Positions 50,662-60,198 of a stretch of 64,000 nt of DNA are shown in pieces (the first letter of the stretch is position 1; each line of letters opens with the position of its first letter). The translations under genes and the position numbers were made by a program. The notes under the pieces are model-generated. The model had not been told where the DNA came from and did no database searches. It saw only the letters and a program-made list of their open reading frames with translations. The stretch comes from Micromonospora saelicesensis (GTDB lineage: Bacteria; Actinomycetota; Actinomycetes; Mycobacteriales; Micromonosporaceae): NCBI RefSeq assembly GCF_900091575.1, contig NZ_FMCR01000004.1:248001-312000 (forward strand). Direction: 5' to 3'.

Positions 50662-51966
50662 ATGGCTGTCTTCCCGCGCCGCCGCCTCGCCGCGGTGGCC
50701 CTCGCCGCCGCCACCGCCCTGCTCGTCACCGCTGGCTGCGGCGGCGGTGACGAGCCGGGCGACGGACCGGTCACGCTGACCGTCGACGTCTTCGGCCAGT
50801 TCGGCTACGAGCAGCTCTACCAGGAGTACATGACCGCGAACCCCGGCGTGAAGATCGTCGAGCGCGGCACCGGCACCAACCTCGACGAGTACTCGCCGAA
50901 GCTCACCCAGTGGCTCGCCGCCGGCCGGGGCGCAGGCGACGTGGTGGCCATCGAGGAGGGTCTGCTTGTCGAGTACAAGGCCAATCCGGCGAACTTCGTC
51001 AACCTGCTGGACCACGGCGCCGCCGACCTCAAGGGCAACTTCCTGGAGTGGAAGTGGAACGCCGGCCTGACCGCCGACGGCAAGCAGCTCATCGGCCTCG
51101 GTACCGACGTCGGCGGGATCGCCATGTGCTACCGCAAGGACCTCTTCCAGAAGGCCGGCCTGCCCACCGAGCGCGACGAGGTCTCGAAGCTCTGGCCGAC
51201 CTGGCCGGACTACATCGCCACTGGTGAGAAGTTCGTCGCGGCCAAGACCGGGGCGTCCTTCCTCGACGGGGCGACCAACACGTTCAACACGATCCTGCTG
51301 CAGACCGCCGGCAACAGCAGCGGCTACAGCTACTACGACACCAGCGAGAAGCTGGTCGTCGACAGCAACCCGGCCGTGCGACAGGCCTACGACACCACTA
51401 TGGACATCATCGACTCGGGCCTCTCCGGCAAGTACGGCTCCTGGTCGGAGGAGTGGGTGTCCGCCTTCAAGCAGTCGAAGTTCGCCACCATCGCCTGCCC
51501 CGCCTGGATGACCGGCGTCATCGAGGCCAACGCCGGCACTGACGCCCAGGGCAAGTGGGACATCGCCCGGGTGCCCGGCAACGGCGGCAACTGGGGTGGA
51601 TCGCACCTCGCCGTGCCCAAGCAGAGCAAGCACCAGGCCGAGGCAATCAAGCTGGCCAAGTTCCTGACCAGCGCCAAGGGGCAGATCGGGGCGTTCAAGG
51701 CCAAGGGTCCGCTGCCCTCCTCGCCGCAGGCGCTCGACGACCCGGCGATCACCGGTGCGACCAACGCGTACTTCTCGGGGGCACCGGTCGGCGCCATCTT
51801 CGGCACCGGCGCGAAGAGCTTGAAGCCGGTCTACATGGGCCCGAAGAACCAGGCCGTACGGACCGAGGTGGAGAACGCCGTACGGACCGTGGAGCTGGGT
51901 CAGCGCAGCCCCGCGCAGGGCTGGACCGACGCGGTGACCAACGCGAAGAAGGCCGCCGCCAAGTAG
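50662..51966 (+). CDS. cebE: Cellobiose/oligosaccharide ABC transporter substrate-binding lipoprotein
   Basis: The 434-residue family-1 solute-binding protein starts with a lipoprotein signal (ALAAATALLVTAGCGGG, lipobox TAGC). The mature region has TLTVDVFGQFGYEQLYQEYM, the GVKIVERGTGTNLDEYSPKL segment and the C-terminal NPPF-like hinge of sugar binders. It delivers oligosaccharides to the two permeases. Beta-glucosides/cellobiose are inferred from BglC, CebR-like regulator and operator. The usual ATPase (MsiK-type) is absent and presumably shared from elsewhere. Confidence 0.88.
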   Translation: MAVFPRRRLAAVALAAATALLVTAGCGGGDEPGDGPVTLTVDVFGQFGYEQLYQEYMTANPGVKIVERGTGTNLDEYSPKLTQWLAAGRGAGDVVAIEEGLLVEYKANPANFVNLLDHGAADLKGNFLEWKWNAGLTADGKQLIGLGTDVGGIAMCYRKDLFQKAGLPTERDEVSKLWPTWPDYIATGEKFVAAKTGASFLDGATNTFNTILLQTAGNSSGYSYYDTSEKLVVDSNPAVRQAYDTTMDIIDSGLSGKYGSWSEEWVSAFKQSKFATIACPAWMTGVIEANAGTDAQGKWDIARVPGNGGNWGGSHLAVPKQSKHQAEAIKLAKFLTSAKGQIGAFKAKGPLPSSPQALDDPAITGATNAYFSGAPVGAIFGTGAKSLKPVYMGPKNQAVRTEVENAVRTVELGQRSPAQGWTDAVTNAKKAAAK

Positions 51967-51976
51967 CCCGAGCGAG

Positions 51977-52016
51977 CGTGCGGGCGGGCCTCGGAAGCAG
52001 AGGTCCCGCCCGCACG
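51977..52016 (+). terminator. Intra-operon stem-loop between binding protein and permease genes
   Basis: Perfect 12-bp arms CGTGCGGGCGGG (51977-51988) and CCCGCCCGCACG (52005-52016) form a strong hairpin in the 70-bp gap after the binding-protein gene. It is placed where many ABC sugar operons attenuate transcription or protect the upstream mRNA, so that binding protein exceeds permease. Confidence 0.75.
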
Positions 52017-52036
52017 ACGGAAAGGAGTCCTCGGGC

Positions 52037-53026
52037 ATGACCGTCCAGCTCGACGCCCGTCCGCCGGCCACACCGGCAACCGGTAATCCCCGCCAATCCT
52101 CGGGTCGGCTCAGTCGATTCGACACCCGCTTCTCGCCGTACCTCTACATCGCCCCGTTCTTCCTGATCTTCGGCGTCTTCGGGGCGTACCCGCTGGCGTA
52201 CACCTTCTGGGTGTCGCTGCACGACTGGGACCTGCTCGGAGCCGACCACCCCTTCGTCGGGGCGGAGAACTACACCCGGCTGCTCGCCGACACCGACTTC
52301 TGGCACGCGCTCGTCAACACGCTGGGCATCTTCGTCATCTCGACCGTGCCACAGTTGCTCGCCGCGCTCTGGCTGGCCAACCTGCTCAACCGCGGCCTGC
52401 GGGCGCGCACCGGTTGGCGGATGGCGGTGCTCGTCCCGAACGTCACGTCCACGGCCGCCGTGGCGATCGTGTTCGGGGTGCTATTCGGCCGCGAGTTCGG
52501 CATGATCAACTGGCTGCTCGACCTGGTCGGGATGGATCCGATCGGCTGGAAGTCCAACCGGTTCGCCTCCTGGGTGGCCATCTCCGCGATGGTCGACTGG
52601 CGGTGGACCGGCTACAACGCGCTGATCCTGCTGGCCGCGATGCAGGCCATCCCCCGCGACCTGTACGAGGCGGCGGCGATCGACGGCGCCAACCGGGCCC
52701 GACAGTTCTGGTCGGTCACCGTGCCACTGCTCAAGCCGACGATCATTTTCTGCACCATCATCGCCACCATCGGCGGCCTGCAACTCTTCACCGAACCCCG
52801 GATGTTCAACTCCGGCACCAACCCGATCCGGGGCGGACCGCTCCGCGAGTCGCAGACCCTGACCATGTACATGTTCGAGAACGCCTTCGCCCCGCACTAC
52901 AACTTCGGATACGGCTCGGCCGTGGCCTGGCTGCTCTTCGCGCTCATCGCGATCGTCGCGGCGGTCAACGTGCTGATCCTGCGCCGGCTCGGCGGCGACC
53001 GACCGCAGAAGGGAGCCGCGCGATGA
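52037..53026 (+). CDS. cebF: ABC sugar transporter permease (CebF-like)
   Basis: The 329-residue permease has six membrane helices with an N-terminal cytoplasmic stretch and the EAA motif YEAAAIDGANRARQFWSVTV in the last cytoplasmic loop, the ATPase docking site. Its ATG at 52037 follows AAAGGAG, and it overlaps the next permease start (ATGA, 53023-53026). It pairs with CebG to form the membrane channel. A MsiK-type ATPase must be supplied by another locus. Confidence 0.9.
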   Translation: MTVQLDARPPATPATGNPRQSSGRLSRFDTRFSPYLYIAPFFLIFGVFGAYPLAYTFWVSLHDWDLLGADHPFVGAENYTRLLADTDFWHALVNTLGIFVISTVPQLLAALWLANLLNRGLRARTGWRMAVLVPNVTSTAAVAIVFGVLFGREFGMINWLLDLVGMDPIGWKSNRFASWVAISAMVDWRWTGYNALILLAAMQAIPRDLYEAAAIDGANRARQFWSVTVPLLKPTIIFCTIIATIGGLQLFTEPRMFNSGTNPIRGGPLRESQTLTMYMFENAFAPHYNFGYGSAVAWLLFALIAIVAAVNVLILRRLGGDRPQKGAAR

Positions 53027-53856
53027 GCCGACTCTGGCGGGCCAGCCCGCTCACCTACCTCGCCCTGGTCGTCGCCGCCGGCCTGTCGGTCTTTCCGATC
53101 TGGTGGATGTTCGTCGTCGCCAGCCGCAGCAACGACGCGATGGGCCAACTGCCACCCCCGGTCACCCCCGGCGGCAACCTGGGCGCCAACATCGCCCGGC
53201 TGTTCGACAACACCGACGCGTACTTCCTGACCGGTCTGATCAACTCGGCGATCGTGGCCACCACGGTCACCGTGTCCGTGGTGTTCTTCTCCAGCCTGGC
53301 CGGGTTCGCCTTCGCCAAGCTGCGGTTCCGTGGCCGCAACGCGATGCTGCTGGTGATCATCGCGACCATGATGGTGCCGACGCAGCTCGGCGTGATCCCG
53401 CTCTACCTGCTCATGACCAAGCTGCACTGGAACGACCGGCTGCCCGCGGTCATCGTCCCGGTGCTGGTCACCGGGTTTGGGGTGTTCATGATGCGGCAGT
53501 ACGCCGGCCAGGCGATCAGCGACGAGCTGATCGAGGCCGCCCGGATGGACGGCTGCGGCACCGCCCGGATCTGGTGGCACGTCGTGCTGCCCGCCCTGCG
53601 TCCCGCCGCCGCCGTCCTCGGTCTGCTCACCTTCATGACCACCTGGAACGACTTCCTCTGGCCGTACGCTGTACTGAACGATCCGGCGAATCCGACAGTG
53701 CAGCTGTCCCTACGAGCACTGTCGGACGGGTATTACCAGGACATGTCGCAGGTGTTCACCGGAACGGCCATCGCGACGCTGCCCCTGCTACTGGTCTTCG
53801 TGTTGTTCGGCCGGCAGATCATCGGCGGAATCATGGAAGGTGCGGTCAAGGCGTGA
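53023..53856 (+). CDS. cebG: ABC sugar transporter permease (CebG-like)
   Basis: The 277-residue permease has six membrane helices and the EAA motif IEAARMDGCGTARIWWHVVL. The start overlaps cebF by 4 bases, and its stop overlaps the GTG of bglC as GTGA (53853-53856). It forms the second half of the transport channel. Confidence 0.9.
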   Translation: MSRLWRASPLTYLALVVAAGLSVFPIWWMFVVASRSNDAMGQLPPPVTPGGNLGANIARLFDNTDAYFLTGLINSAIVATTVTVSVVFFSSLAGFAFAKLRFRGRNAMLLVIIATMMVPTQLGVIPLYLLMTKLHWNDRLPAVIVPVLVTGFGVFMMRQYAGQAISDELIEAARMDGCGTARIWWHVVLPALRPAAAVLGLLTFMTTWNDFLWPYAVLNDPANPTVQLSLRALSDGYYQDMSQVFTGTAIATLPLLLVFVLFGRQIIGGIMEGAVKA

Positions 53857-55265
53857 ACGAGCGCAGCGAGCCAACCAACCGGTCCAGCAACGAGATCCGG
53901 TTTCCCGAACACTTCCTCTGGGGGGCGGCCACCGCCGCGTACCAGATCGAGGGTGCGGCCCGCGACGACGGTCGCGGTCCGTCCATCTGGGACACCTTCA
54001 GCCGTACGCCGGGCAAGGTGTACCAGGGCCACACCGGCGACGTCGCCTGCGACCACTACCACCGGTACGCCGACGACGTCGCGCTGATGGCCGAGCTGGG
54101 TCTGCGGGCGTACCGGTTCTCGGTCGCCTGGCCGCGGATCCAGCCCGACGGCACCGGCCCGGCCAACCCCCGTGGGCTGGACTTCTACGACCGGCTCACG
54201 GACACGCTGCTGGACCGGGGAATCGACCCGATCGTCACCCTCTACCACTGGGATCTGCCGCAGGCCCTCGGTGACCGGGGTGGCTGGACCAACCGGGACA
54301 CCGCCGAACACTTCGCCACCTACGCCACCGCGGTGTACGCCCGCCTCGGCGACCGGATCGACGTGTGGACCACGCTCAACGAGCCGTGGTGCTCGGCCTA
54401 CCTCGGTTACGCCAACGGCCTGCACGCTCCCGGCGAGCAGGATCCGGCGGCGGCCTTCACCGCCGTACACCATCTGCTGCTGGGGCACGGCCTGGCGGCG
54501 CGGGCGCTGCGGTCGGCCGGCGCGCGCAGCGTGGGCGTCACCGTCAACCCGGCCGACGTACGCCCGGCCGACCCGCAGAGCGCGGCCGACGCCGCCGCGG
54601 TCCGCCTGGTCGACGGCCTGCACAACCGGATCTTCCTCGACCCGCTGCTGGCCGGCGGCTACCCGGACGACGTCCGGGAGCACGTGGCCCGGATCGTCGA
54701 GCCGACGTTCATCCGCGACGGCGACGAGAAGCTGATCGCCGCCCCGATCGACCTGCTCGGCATCAACTACTACGCCCCGAGTTACGTGGCCGGTCGGCCC
54801 GACGGCGCCGGCAACGGCGCGTATCCGGGCACCGAGGGCGCTGTGCACTTCCTGCCGCCGGCCGGGCCGCTCACCGACATGGGTTGGATGATCGAACCGG
54901 CCGGGCTCACCCGGCTGCTGGAGCGGATCGCCGCCGACTACCCCGGAGTGCCGCTGCTGATCACCGAGAACGGTGCGGCGTTCCCCGACAAGCCCGGCGC
55001 CGACTCGCCCGACGGCCCGACGCAGGTGATCGACGCCGATCGCATCGCCTACCTCGACGGGCACCTCCGTGCGGCGCACGAGGCGATCGCCCGGGGCGTG
55101 GACCTGCGCGGTTATCTCGTATGGTCATTCCTGGACAACTTCGAGTGGGCGGAGGGTTACCGCAAGCGGTTCGGGATCGTGCACGTCGACTACCTGACCC
55201 AGCGGCGCACACCGAAGGCCAGCGCCCGGTGGTACCAGGAGGTGATCTCCCGGAACGGGCTGTGA
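53853..55265 (+). CDS. bglC: GH1 beta-glucosidase
   Basis: The 470-residue GH1 enzyme hydrolyses cellobiose or other beta-glucosides inside the cell after import. It has the family N-terminus FPEHFLWGAATAAYQIEGA, acid/base motif TLNEPWCSAYLGY, the nucleophile motif LLITENGAAF and VWSFLDNFEWAEGY near the end. It has no signal peptide. Start GTG at 53853 overlaps cebG. The same gene order in Streptomyces (ceb transporter plus bglC) supports the assignment. Confidence 0.95.
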   Translation: MNERSEPTNRSSNEIRFPEHFLWGAATAAYQIEGAARDDGRGPSIWDTFSRTPGKVYQGHTGDVACDHYHRYADDVALMAELGLRAYRFSVAWPRIQPDGTGPANPRGLDFYDRLTDTLLDRGIDPIVTLYHWDLPQALGDRGGWTNRDTAEHFATYATAVYARLGDRIDVWTTLNEPWCSAYLGYANGLHAPGEQDPAAAFTAVHHLLLGHGLAARALRSAGARSVGVTVNPADVRPADPQSAADAAAVRLVDGLHNRIFLDPLLAGGYPDDVREHVARIVEPTFIRDGDEKLIAAPIDLLGINYYAPSYVAGRPDGAGNGAYPGTEGAVHFLPPAGPLTDMGWMIEPAGLTRLLERIAADYPGVPLLITENGAAFPDKPGADSPDGPTQVIDADRIAYLDGHLRAAHEAIARGVDLRGYLVWSFLDNFEWAEGYRKRFGIVHVDYLTQRRTPKASARWYQEVISRNGL

Positions 55266-55284
55266 CGAGCGGGGGGAAAGCGCG

Positions 55285-56292
55285 ATGACGACGGCGCAGC
55301 GGCCGACGCTCGAAGCGGTGGCAGCGCGGGCCGGAGTGTCCCGCGCCACCGTTTCCCGGGTGGTCAACGGCTCCACCACCGTCGCCGAACCGATCCGCGA
55401 GGCGGTCACCCGGGCGGTCGCCGAGTTGGGGTACGTCCCCAACCTGGCGGCCCGCAGCCTGGTCACCCAGCGCACCGACTCGATCGCCCTGGTCATGCCG
55501 GAGGCGGCCACCCGGGTCTTCTCCGACGACCAGGTCTTCCCCGGCATCATCCGGGGTGTCAGCCAGGAGTTGGAGGCGGCCGACAAGCAACTGGTGCTGA
55601 TGCTCGCCGGCTCGCCGGCCGGGCACCATCGGGTCGAGCGGTACACCACCGGCCGGCACGTCGACGGCGTGCTCTTCGCGTCGCTGCACGGTGCCGACCC
55701 GCTGCCCGGCACGCTGGCCCGACTCGGCATCCCGGTGGTGGTCAGCGGCCGCCCGCTCGGCGACGTGCCGGTCCCGTACGTCGACGTCGACCACGTGGCC
55801 GGGGTGACCGCAGCCGTCCGGCACATGATCGACAGCGGTCGTCGACGGATCGCGACCATCGCCGGGCCACAGGACATGGTCGCCGGGATCGAACGGCTCA
55901 GCGGTTACCGCAGCACTGTCGCTGACGCGGGGCTGCCCGAGCTGATCGCCATCGGTGACTTCACCAGGGAATCCGGGTCGGCGGCGATGCGCCGCCTGCT
56001 CGCGGAGCATCCCGACCTCGACGGCGTCTTCGCCGCCTCCGACCTGATGGCGCACGCCGCCCTGCGGACGCTGCGCGAGGCAGGTCGGCGGGTGCCCGAC
56101 GACGTGGCGGTGGTCGGCTTCGACGACATCGAGACCGCCGCCTACACCGAGCCGCCGCTGACCACCGTCCGGCAGCCGATCGTGGAACTCGGCCGCCGGA
56201 TGACCCGCCAACTGCTCCGGCTGGCCGCCGGGGAGAGCATCGAGCAGGCGATCATGCTGCCCACCGAGCTGATCCGTCGCGCCTCCGCCTGA
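55285..56292 (+). CDS. cebR: LacI-family repressor (CebR-like)
   Basis: The 335-residue regulator has an N-terminal HTH with hinge: PTLEAVAARAGVSRATVSRV, then NGSTTVAEPIREAVTRAVAE. A periplasmic-binding-like effector domain ends in DDVAVVGFDDIETAAYTEPP, TTVRQPIVELGRRM. It is cotranscribed at the end of the operon (19-base gap) whereas in Streptomyces cebR is upstream. It probably binds the two operators at 50556-50614 and is released by cello-oligosaccharides. Effector is inferred. Confidence 0.9.
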   Translation: MTTAQRPTLEAVAARAGVSRATVSRVVNGSTTVAEPIREAVTRAVAELGYVPNLAARSLVTQRTDSIALVMPEAATRVFSDDQVFPGIIRGVSQELEAADKQLVLMLAGSPAGHHRVERYTTGRHVDGVLFASLHGADPLPGTLARLGIPVVVSGRPLGDVPVPYVDVDHVAGVTAAVRHMIDSGRRRIATIAGPQDMVAGIERLSGYRSTVADAGLPELIAIGDFTRESGSAAMRRLLAEHPDLDGVFAASDLMAHAALRTLREAGRRVPDDVAVVGFDDIETAAYTEPPLTTVRQPIVELGRRMTRQLLRLAAGESIEQAIMLPTELIRRASA

Positions 56293-56350
56293 CCGCGCCG
56301 GGCGATTATTGCGTCGCTCGGGGCTGGCGATCTTGGTTAGCCTCGCCGAC

Positions 56351-57247
56351 ATGCGGATTCGTGAGGCGCAACCGGACGACGCCCCGGGTGTGGTGGCCCT
56401 GCGGGCGATCGTCTACCCGTACCAGGTGCGCGGGGTCGAGTCGACCCGGAAGATGATCGCCGAGCCGGTACCGGGCAGGGACTGGGCCGCCTTCGTGGCC
56501 GAGGTCGATGCCCAGGTCGTCGGTTGGGTGACGGCCCAACGCAACGCCTCGACCTCAACGGCGAACTTCGGTGACATCAACCTCCTGCACGTCCACCCGG
56601 AGCACCGGCGGCGCGGCATCGGCACCGCGCTGCTGACGACCGCGACGGGCCACCTCGCCCCGCTGGGGGTCCGCCGGCTCCGCGCCTTCGCCCAGCCGGA
56701 CGCGCTGCCGTTCGCCCGACGGCACGGCTACCAGCCCAGTCGTGAGCTGCGCTTCTCGGCGCTCGATCTGAACCCGGCACCCGCGCTGCCCGACCCGCCG
56801 CCCGGCGTACGGCTGCTCTCGATCTCCGACCTCGACCCGCATCTGCTGTACGCGGCCGACGTGGCCGCATCCGTCGACGAGCCGGGCGACGTGCCGGTCG
56901 ACTCGATCAGCTACGAGAGCTGGCACTACGACGTCTGGGACAACCTCGGTCTGGACAAGACGGCCAGCATCGCCGCCGTGGTCGATGGTGAGGTCGCCGC
57001 CTTCAGCCTGGTGAAGCGGGACGGGGACCGGATGTGGTCGGACTTCACCGGCAGTCTCCCGGCGTACCGGGGGCGGGGCCTCGCCCGGCTCACCAAGACG
57101 GCCGCGCTGCACCGGGCTGCCGCGAACGGTGTGCGCGTCGCGTACACCTCGAACGACGAGGCGAACGCGCCGATGCTCGCGATCAACACCCGACTGGGCT
57201 ACCGCCCGGTGGCAGCCGAGTGGAGCTGCCTGGCCGACCTGACCTAA
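56351..57247 (+). CDS. Tandem GNAT-family N-acetyltransferase
   Basis: The 298-residue protein has two GNAT modules. The first is typical: FGDINLLHVHPEHRRRGIGT, then FARRHGY. The second shows SLPAYRGRGLARLTKTAALH and ends NTRLGYRPVAAEW. No specific substrate can be named. It is a distant partner of the truncated tandem GNAT at 2-946. It starts at the ATG 56351 and is about 58 bases from the LacI gene stop. Confidence 0.88.
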   Translation: MRIREAQPDDAPGVVALRAIVYPYQVRGVESTRKMIAEPVPGRDWAAFVAEVDAQVVGWVTAQRNASTSTANFGDINLLHVHPEHRRRGIGTALLTTATGHLAPLGVRRLRAFAQPDALPFARRHGYQPSRELRFSALDLNPAPALPDPPPGVRLLSISDLDPHLLYAADVAASVDEPGDVPVDSISYESWHYDVWDNLGLDKTASIAAVVDGEVAAFSLVKRDGDRMWSDFTGSLPAYRGRGLARLTKTAALHRAAANGVRVAYTSNDEANAPMLAINTRLGYRPVAAEWSCLADLT

Positions 57248-57367
57248 TCAGCGGCCACCCGTGGACTCCGCCGGGGATCCGGTCCTCACCTGGACCGTCA
57301 TGCCTGTCCGGAGGGTTCGCTGGCGCGCGGGTAGTGCCCGTCGGCGCGGTGTCGCTCCGGTAAGCGA

Positions 57368-57404
57368 TATACCTCAGAGGTATAAATATGACTCCCAGGT
57401 ATAT
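57368..57404. promoter_or_regulatory. Orphan AT-rich palindromic operator in a gene-free interval
   Basis: TATACCTCAGAGGTATA (57368-57384) is a near-perfect palindrome with a single central base, followed at 57397-57404 by a third half-site AGGTATAT. It is embedded in an AT-rich patch unlike its surroundings. The 302-bp interval 57248-57549 lies between convergent genes and has only short open frames. The pattern resembles PadR-type operators, but no PadR gene is here, so it may be a relic of a lost gene or control an unannotated small transcript. Confidence 0.55.
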
Positions 57405-57549
57405 GGCTCAGCGGCGACACTCCCACCTGAGCGGGCACCGAGGCAGCTAGCGCCATCAAATGATCAAGCTGGAGGATTGGCGGCCTCGCCAACCCAGGCC
57501 CCAGGCGACGGGGTTGTCGAATACCCGGCGGGCCAGGCTGATCTCCATG

Positions 57550-58341
57550 TCAGCTTTCCTCGATCGGCTGGCCCATCGAGCGACGGGCCAGCAACGTGGC
57601 ACCGGCGACCGCGGCCGGCATGATCAGCACGGCGCCGAGCGGAATCAGGAAGCAGAGGAAGACGGCCACTCCGAAGCCGAGCGCGGTGGGTCGGTCGGCC
57701 TTCAGGATCGTTCGACGCTGCGGCAGCCGCATCCCCCGTCGGTAGAAGGGTGCACCAACCAACTCCACGGCGAGGAACCACCCGCCCACGGCCGCCCCGA
57801 TGACCGGGACGACCGTCTGGCCGACCACCGGGATGAAGCCGGCGACGAAGAGCGGGATGCCGACCAACGCCGTGAGCGCCACCAGGCGTACCGAGTCGGC
57901 GAGGCTGCGGCGCAGCGACGACCAGAAGGGCACGTCCACCGCGCCCGGCGTGCCGCCGTACCGCTGCTCGACCTGCTCGGAGATCTTCTCGTAGAACGGG
58001 TCGCCGATGACCAGGGTGACAGCGGTGAAGGTGAGCACGCCGAGCAGGCCGCCGAGCCCCAGGAAGGCCAACCCGGCGATCACCCGGACCAGGCTGCGGC
58101 CGGTGCTCGACCAGTCGTCGGCGAACGGGGTGACAAGCGCGGCGAGATCGTCCACGAAGTACACGAGCGTGGCGAGCGCGCCCAGGAAGAGCACGCCGGT
58201 GATCAGCGCCGGCACGATGCCGAGCAGCATCAGCCCCGGGCTGCGGACGTAGAGGCCCAACCCGCGCAGGAGCAGCCCCGCCCCGGCGAGGAAACGTCCG
58301 ACGACCCCGGTCACCGGGCTGGCGATTCTGCTGGCATCCAC
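57550..58341 (-). CDS. EI24/CysZ-family integral membrane protein
   Basis: The 263-residue protein has four to six hydrophobic segments (GLMLLGIVPALITGVLFLGA, VRVIAGLAFLGLGGLLGVLT, LVALTALVGIPLFVAGFIPV, GFGVAVFLCFLIPLGAVLIM) and a central DPFYEKISEQVEQRYG motif typical of EI24-domain proteins such as CysZ. CysZ imports sulphate in proteobacteria; that role is only possible here, since no sulphate-assimilation gene is adjacent. Confidence 0.87.
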   Translation of the reverse strand: MDASRIASPVTGVVGRFLAGAGLLLRGLGLYVRSPGLMLLGIVPALITGVLFLGALATLVYFVDDLAALVTPFADDWSSTGRSLVRVIAGLAFLGLGGLLGVLTFTAVTLVIGDPFYEKISEQVEQRYGGTPGAVDVPFWSSLRRSLADSVRLVALTALVGIPLFVAGFIPVVGQTVVPVIGAAVGGWFLAVELVGAPFYRRGMRLPQRRTILKADRPTALGFGVAVFLCFLIPLGAVLIMPAAVAGATLLARRSMGQPIEES

Positions 58342-58542
58342 GATCGAGCAGCCTAACCAGCCGAGCTCGCATCCGCCGGGCGGAGTGCTAGCAGTGAGCT
58401 CACCACGTACACATCAACCGGTTGACGGACGGCAGTGATCCACCGGGGACGCCGAGGTTCGTCGCCGACCGGTCGATTCGCCGGCGGGCCACCCCGACAA
58501 CCCTTGAGGGGTACGAAGTCAGCGGCGACGGAAGGCGGCACG

Positions 58543-59451
58543 ATGCCGGTCATCGAGGTGACCCACCTGAAGAAGCGGTACGGCGACCTGGTGGCGGTGG
58601 ACGACGTGTCGCTCGCCGTGGAGGCCGGGGAGATCTTCGGCGTCCTCGGTCCGAACGGCGCCGGCAAGACCACCACGGTGGAGTGTGTCGCCGGGCTGCG
58701 TGTCCCCGACGGGGGCGGGGTGTCGGTCCTCGGGCTCGACCCCCGCCGGGATGCGGCCCAGCTACGCCAGCGGGTCGGGGTGCAACTCCAGGAGAGTCAA
58801 CTGCCGGACCGGTTGCGGGTGGCCGAGGCACTGGAGCTGTACGCCTCGTTCTACCGCAACCCGGCCGACCCGGCCGAGCTGATCGACAAGCTGGGCCTCG
58901 GCGACAAGCGGAACACCGCGTACAAGAAGCTCTCCGGCGGTCAGAAGCAGCGGCTCTCCATCGCGCTGGCCCTCGTGGGCAACCCGGAGATCGCCATCCT
59001 CGACGAGCTGACCACCGGGCTGGACCCGCAGGCCCGCCGGGACACCTGGGGCCTCATCGAACAGGTCCGCGACAGCGGGGTGACGATCGTGCTGGTCACG
59101 CACTTCATGGAGGAGGCCGAGCGGCTCTGCGACCGGGTCGCGGTGATCGACCGGGGTCGGGTGGTCGCCCTGGACAGCCCGGCGGGCCTGGTGTCGACGG
59201 TGGCTCCGGAGCAGCGGATCCGGTTCCGGCCCTCGGCTCCGGTCGACGACCGGCTCCTCACCGACCTGCCCGAGGTGTCCGGCGTGCAGCGAACCGGCAG
59301 CCAGGTGGTGGTGACCGGCACCGGTGAGCTGCTGCACGCCGTCACCTCGGTGCTCGCCCGCCACCAGATCGTCGCCGCGGACCTGCGGTTGGAGCAGTCC
59401 ACCCTCGACGACGCCTTCGTCGAACTGACCGGGCACCGGCCCGCCAACTGA
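58543..59451 (+). CDS. ABC transporter ATP-binding protein (ABC-2 export type)
   Basis: The 302-residue ATPase has Walker A GPNGAGKTTTV, signature LSGGQKQRLSIALAL, Walker B IAILDELTTGLDP (Glu replaces the usual pattern DEP) and the switch His in VLVTHFMEE. A C-terminal region of about 80 residues is typical of DrrA/NatA-type exporters. It is followed 12 bases later by the permease and then by a two-component pair, an arrangement often tied to antibiotic or lipid stress export. Confidence 0.93.
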   Translation: MPVIEVTHLKKRYGDLVAVDDVSLAVEAGEIFGVLGPNGAGKTTTVECVAGLRVPDGGGVSVLGLDPRRDAAQLRQRVGVQLQESQLPDRLRVAEALELYASFYRNPADPAELIDKLGLGDKRNTAYKKLSGGQKQRLSIALALVGNPEIAILDELTTGLDPQARRDTWGLIEQVRDSGVTIVLVTHFMEEAERLCDRVAVIDRGRVVALDSPAGLVSTVAPEQRIRFRPSAPVDDRLLTDLPEVSGVQRTGSQVVVTGTGELLHAVTSVLARHQIVAADLRLEQSTLDDAFVELTGHRPAN

Positions 59452-59463
59452 GAGGGAGCCAGC

Positions 59464-60198
59464 ATGCACGCCTTCCGCAACATCCTGAGAACCGAGGCGC
59501 GTCTCTACCTGCGAGACCTGCCGACGCTTCTCACCACGATCGGGCTGCCCACAGTGATCCTGGTGGTGCTGGGGCTGGTCCCCTCGCTGCGCAAGCCGGA
59601 TCCGACCTTCGACGGGCAGACCTTCGTCAGCTATTTCGCCCCGTCGCTGCTGGTGGTCACCCTCGCCATGGTCGGGGTGAACACGCTGCCCTCGGTGCTG
59701 GCCACCTACCGGGAACGCGGCGTGCTGCGTCGGCTGGCGACCACCCCGGCGCACCCGGCGGCTCTGCTCGCCGCCCAACTGGTGCTGGCCCTGGCCGGGA
59801 TCCTGGCCAGCGCGCTGCTGCTCATCCTGGTCGCCCGGCTCGCGTTCGGGGTGCCGTTCCCCCGGCACCCGCTCGGCTTCACGCTGGCGTTCATCCTCGG
59901 CACGGCCGCCCTGCTGTCGCTCGGCCTGCTGGTCGCCGCCGTGGCCCGGACGACGAAGGCGGCACAGGCCCTGGCCGTGCCGCTGTTCCTGGTCACCATG
60001 TTCTTCGGCGGGGTCTACCTGCCCCGGTTCCTGCTCCCGGACGTCGTGGCGCGGATCGGCGACTACACGCCGCCCGGGGTGCAGGCGCTCCTCGACGCCT
60101 GGACCGGCACGTCGCCGCAACCGCTGCACCTGGCGATAATGGCGGTGATCGCCGTGGCGGCCGGCGTCGGCGCGGCGAGACTGTTCCGCTGGGAGTGA
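59464..60198 (+). CDS. ABC-2 type transporter permease
   Basis: The 244-residue permease has six membrane helices with an ABC-2 membrane motif (GVNTLPSVLATYRERGVLRRL, LAVPLFLVTMFFGGVYLPRF). It forms a half-transporter with the preceding ATPase. Its stop overlaps the GTG start of the kinase gene (60195-60198). Substrate unknown. Confidence 0.92.
   Translation: MHAFRNILRTEARLYLRDLPTLLTTIGLPTVILVVLGLVPSLRKPDPTFDGQTFVSYFAPSLLVVTLAMVGVNTLPSVLATYRERGVLRRLATTPAHPAALLAAQLVLALAGILASALLLILVARLAFGVPFPRHPLGFTLAFILGTAALLSLGLLVAAVARTTKAAQALAVPLFLVTMFFGGVYLPRFLLPDVVARIGDYTPPGVQALLDAWTGTSPQPLHLAIMAVIAVAAGVGAARLFRWE

Noticed and set aside
57460..58356. Plus-strand frame opposite the EI24 protein
   Set aside because: Composition is Asp/Glu/Arg/Gln-rich as expected for the antisense of a hydrophobic membrane protein; the EI24 frame has clear membrane helices and family motif.
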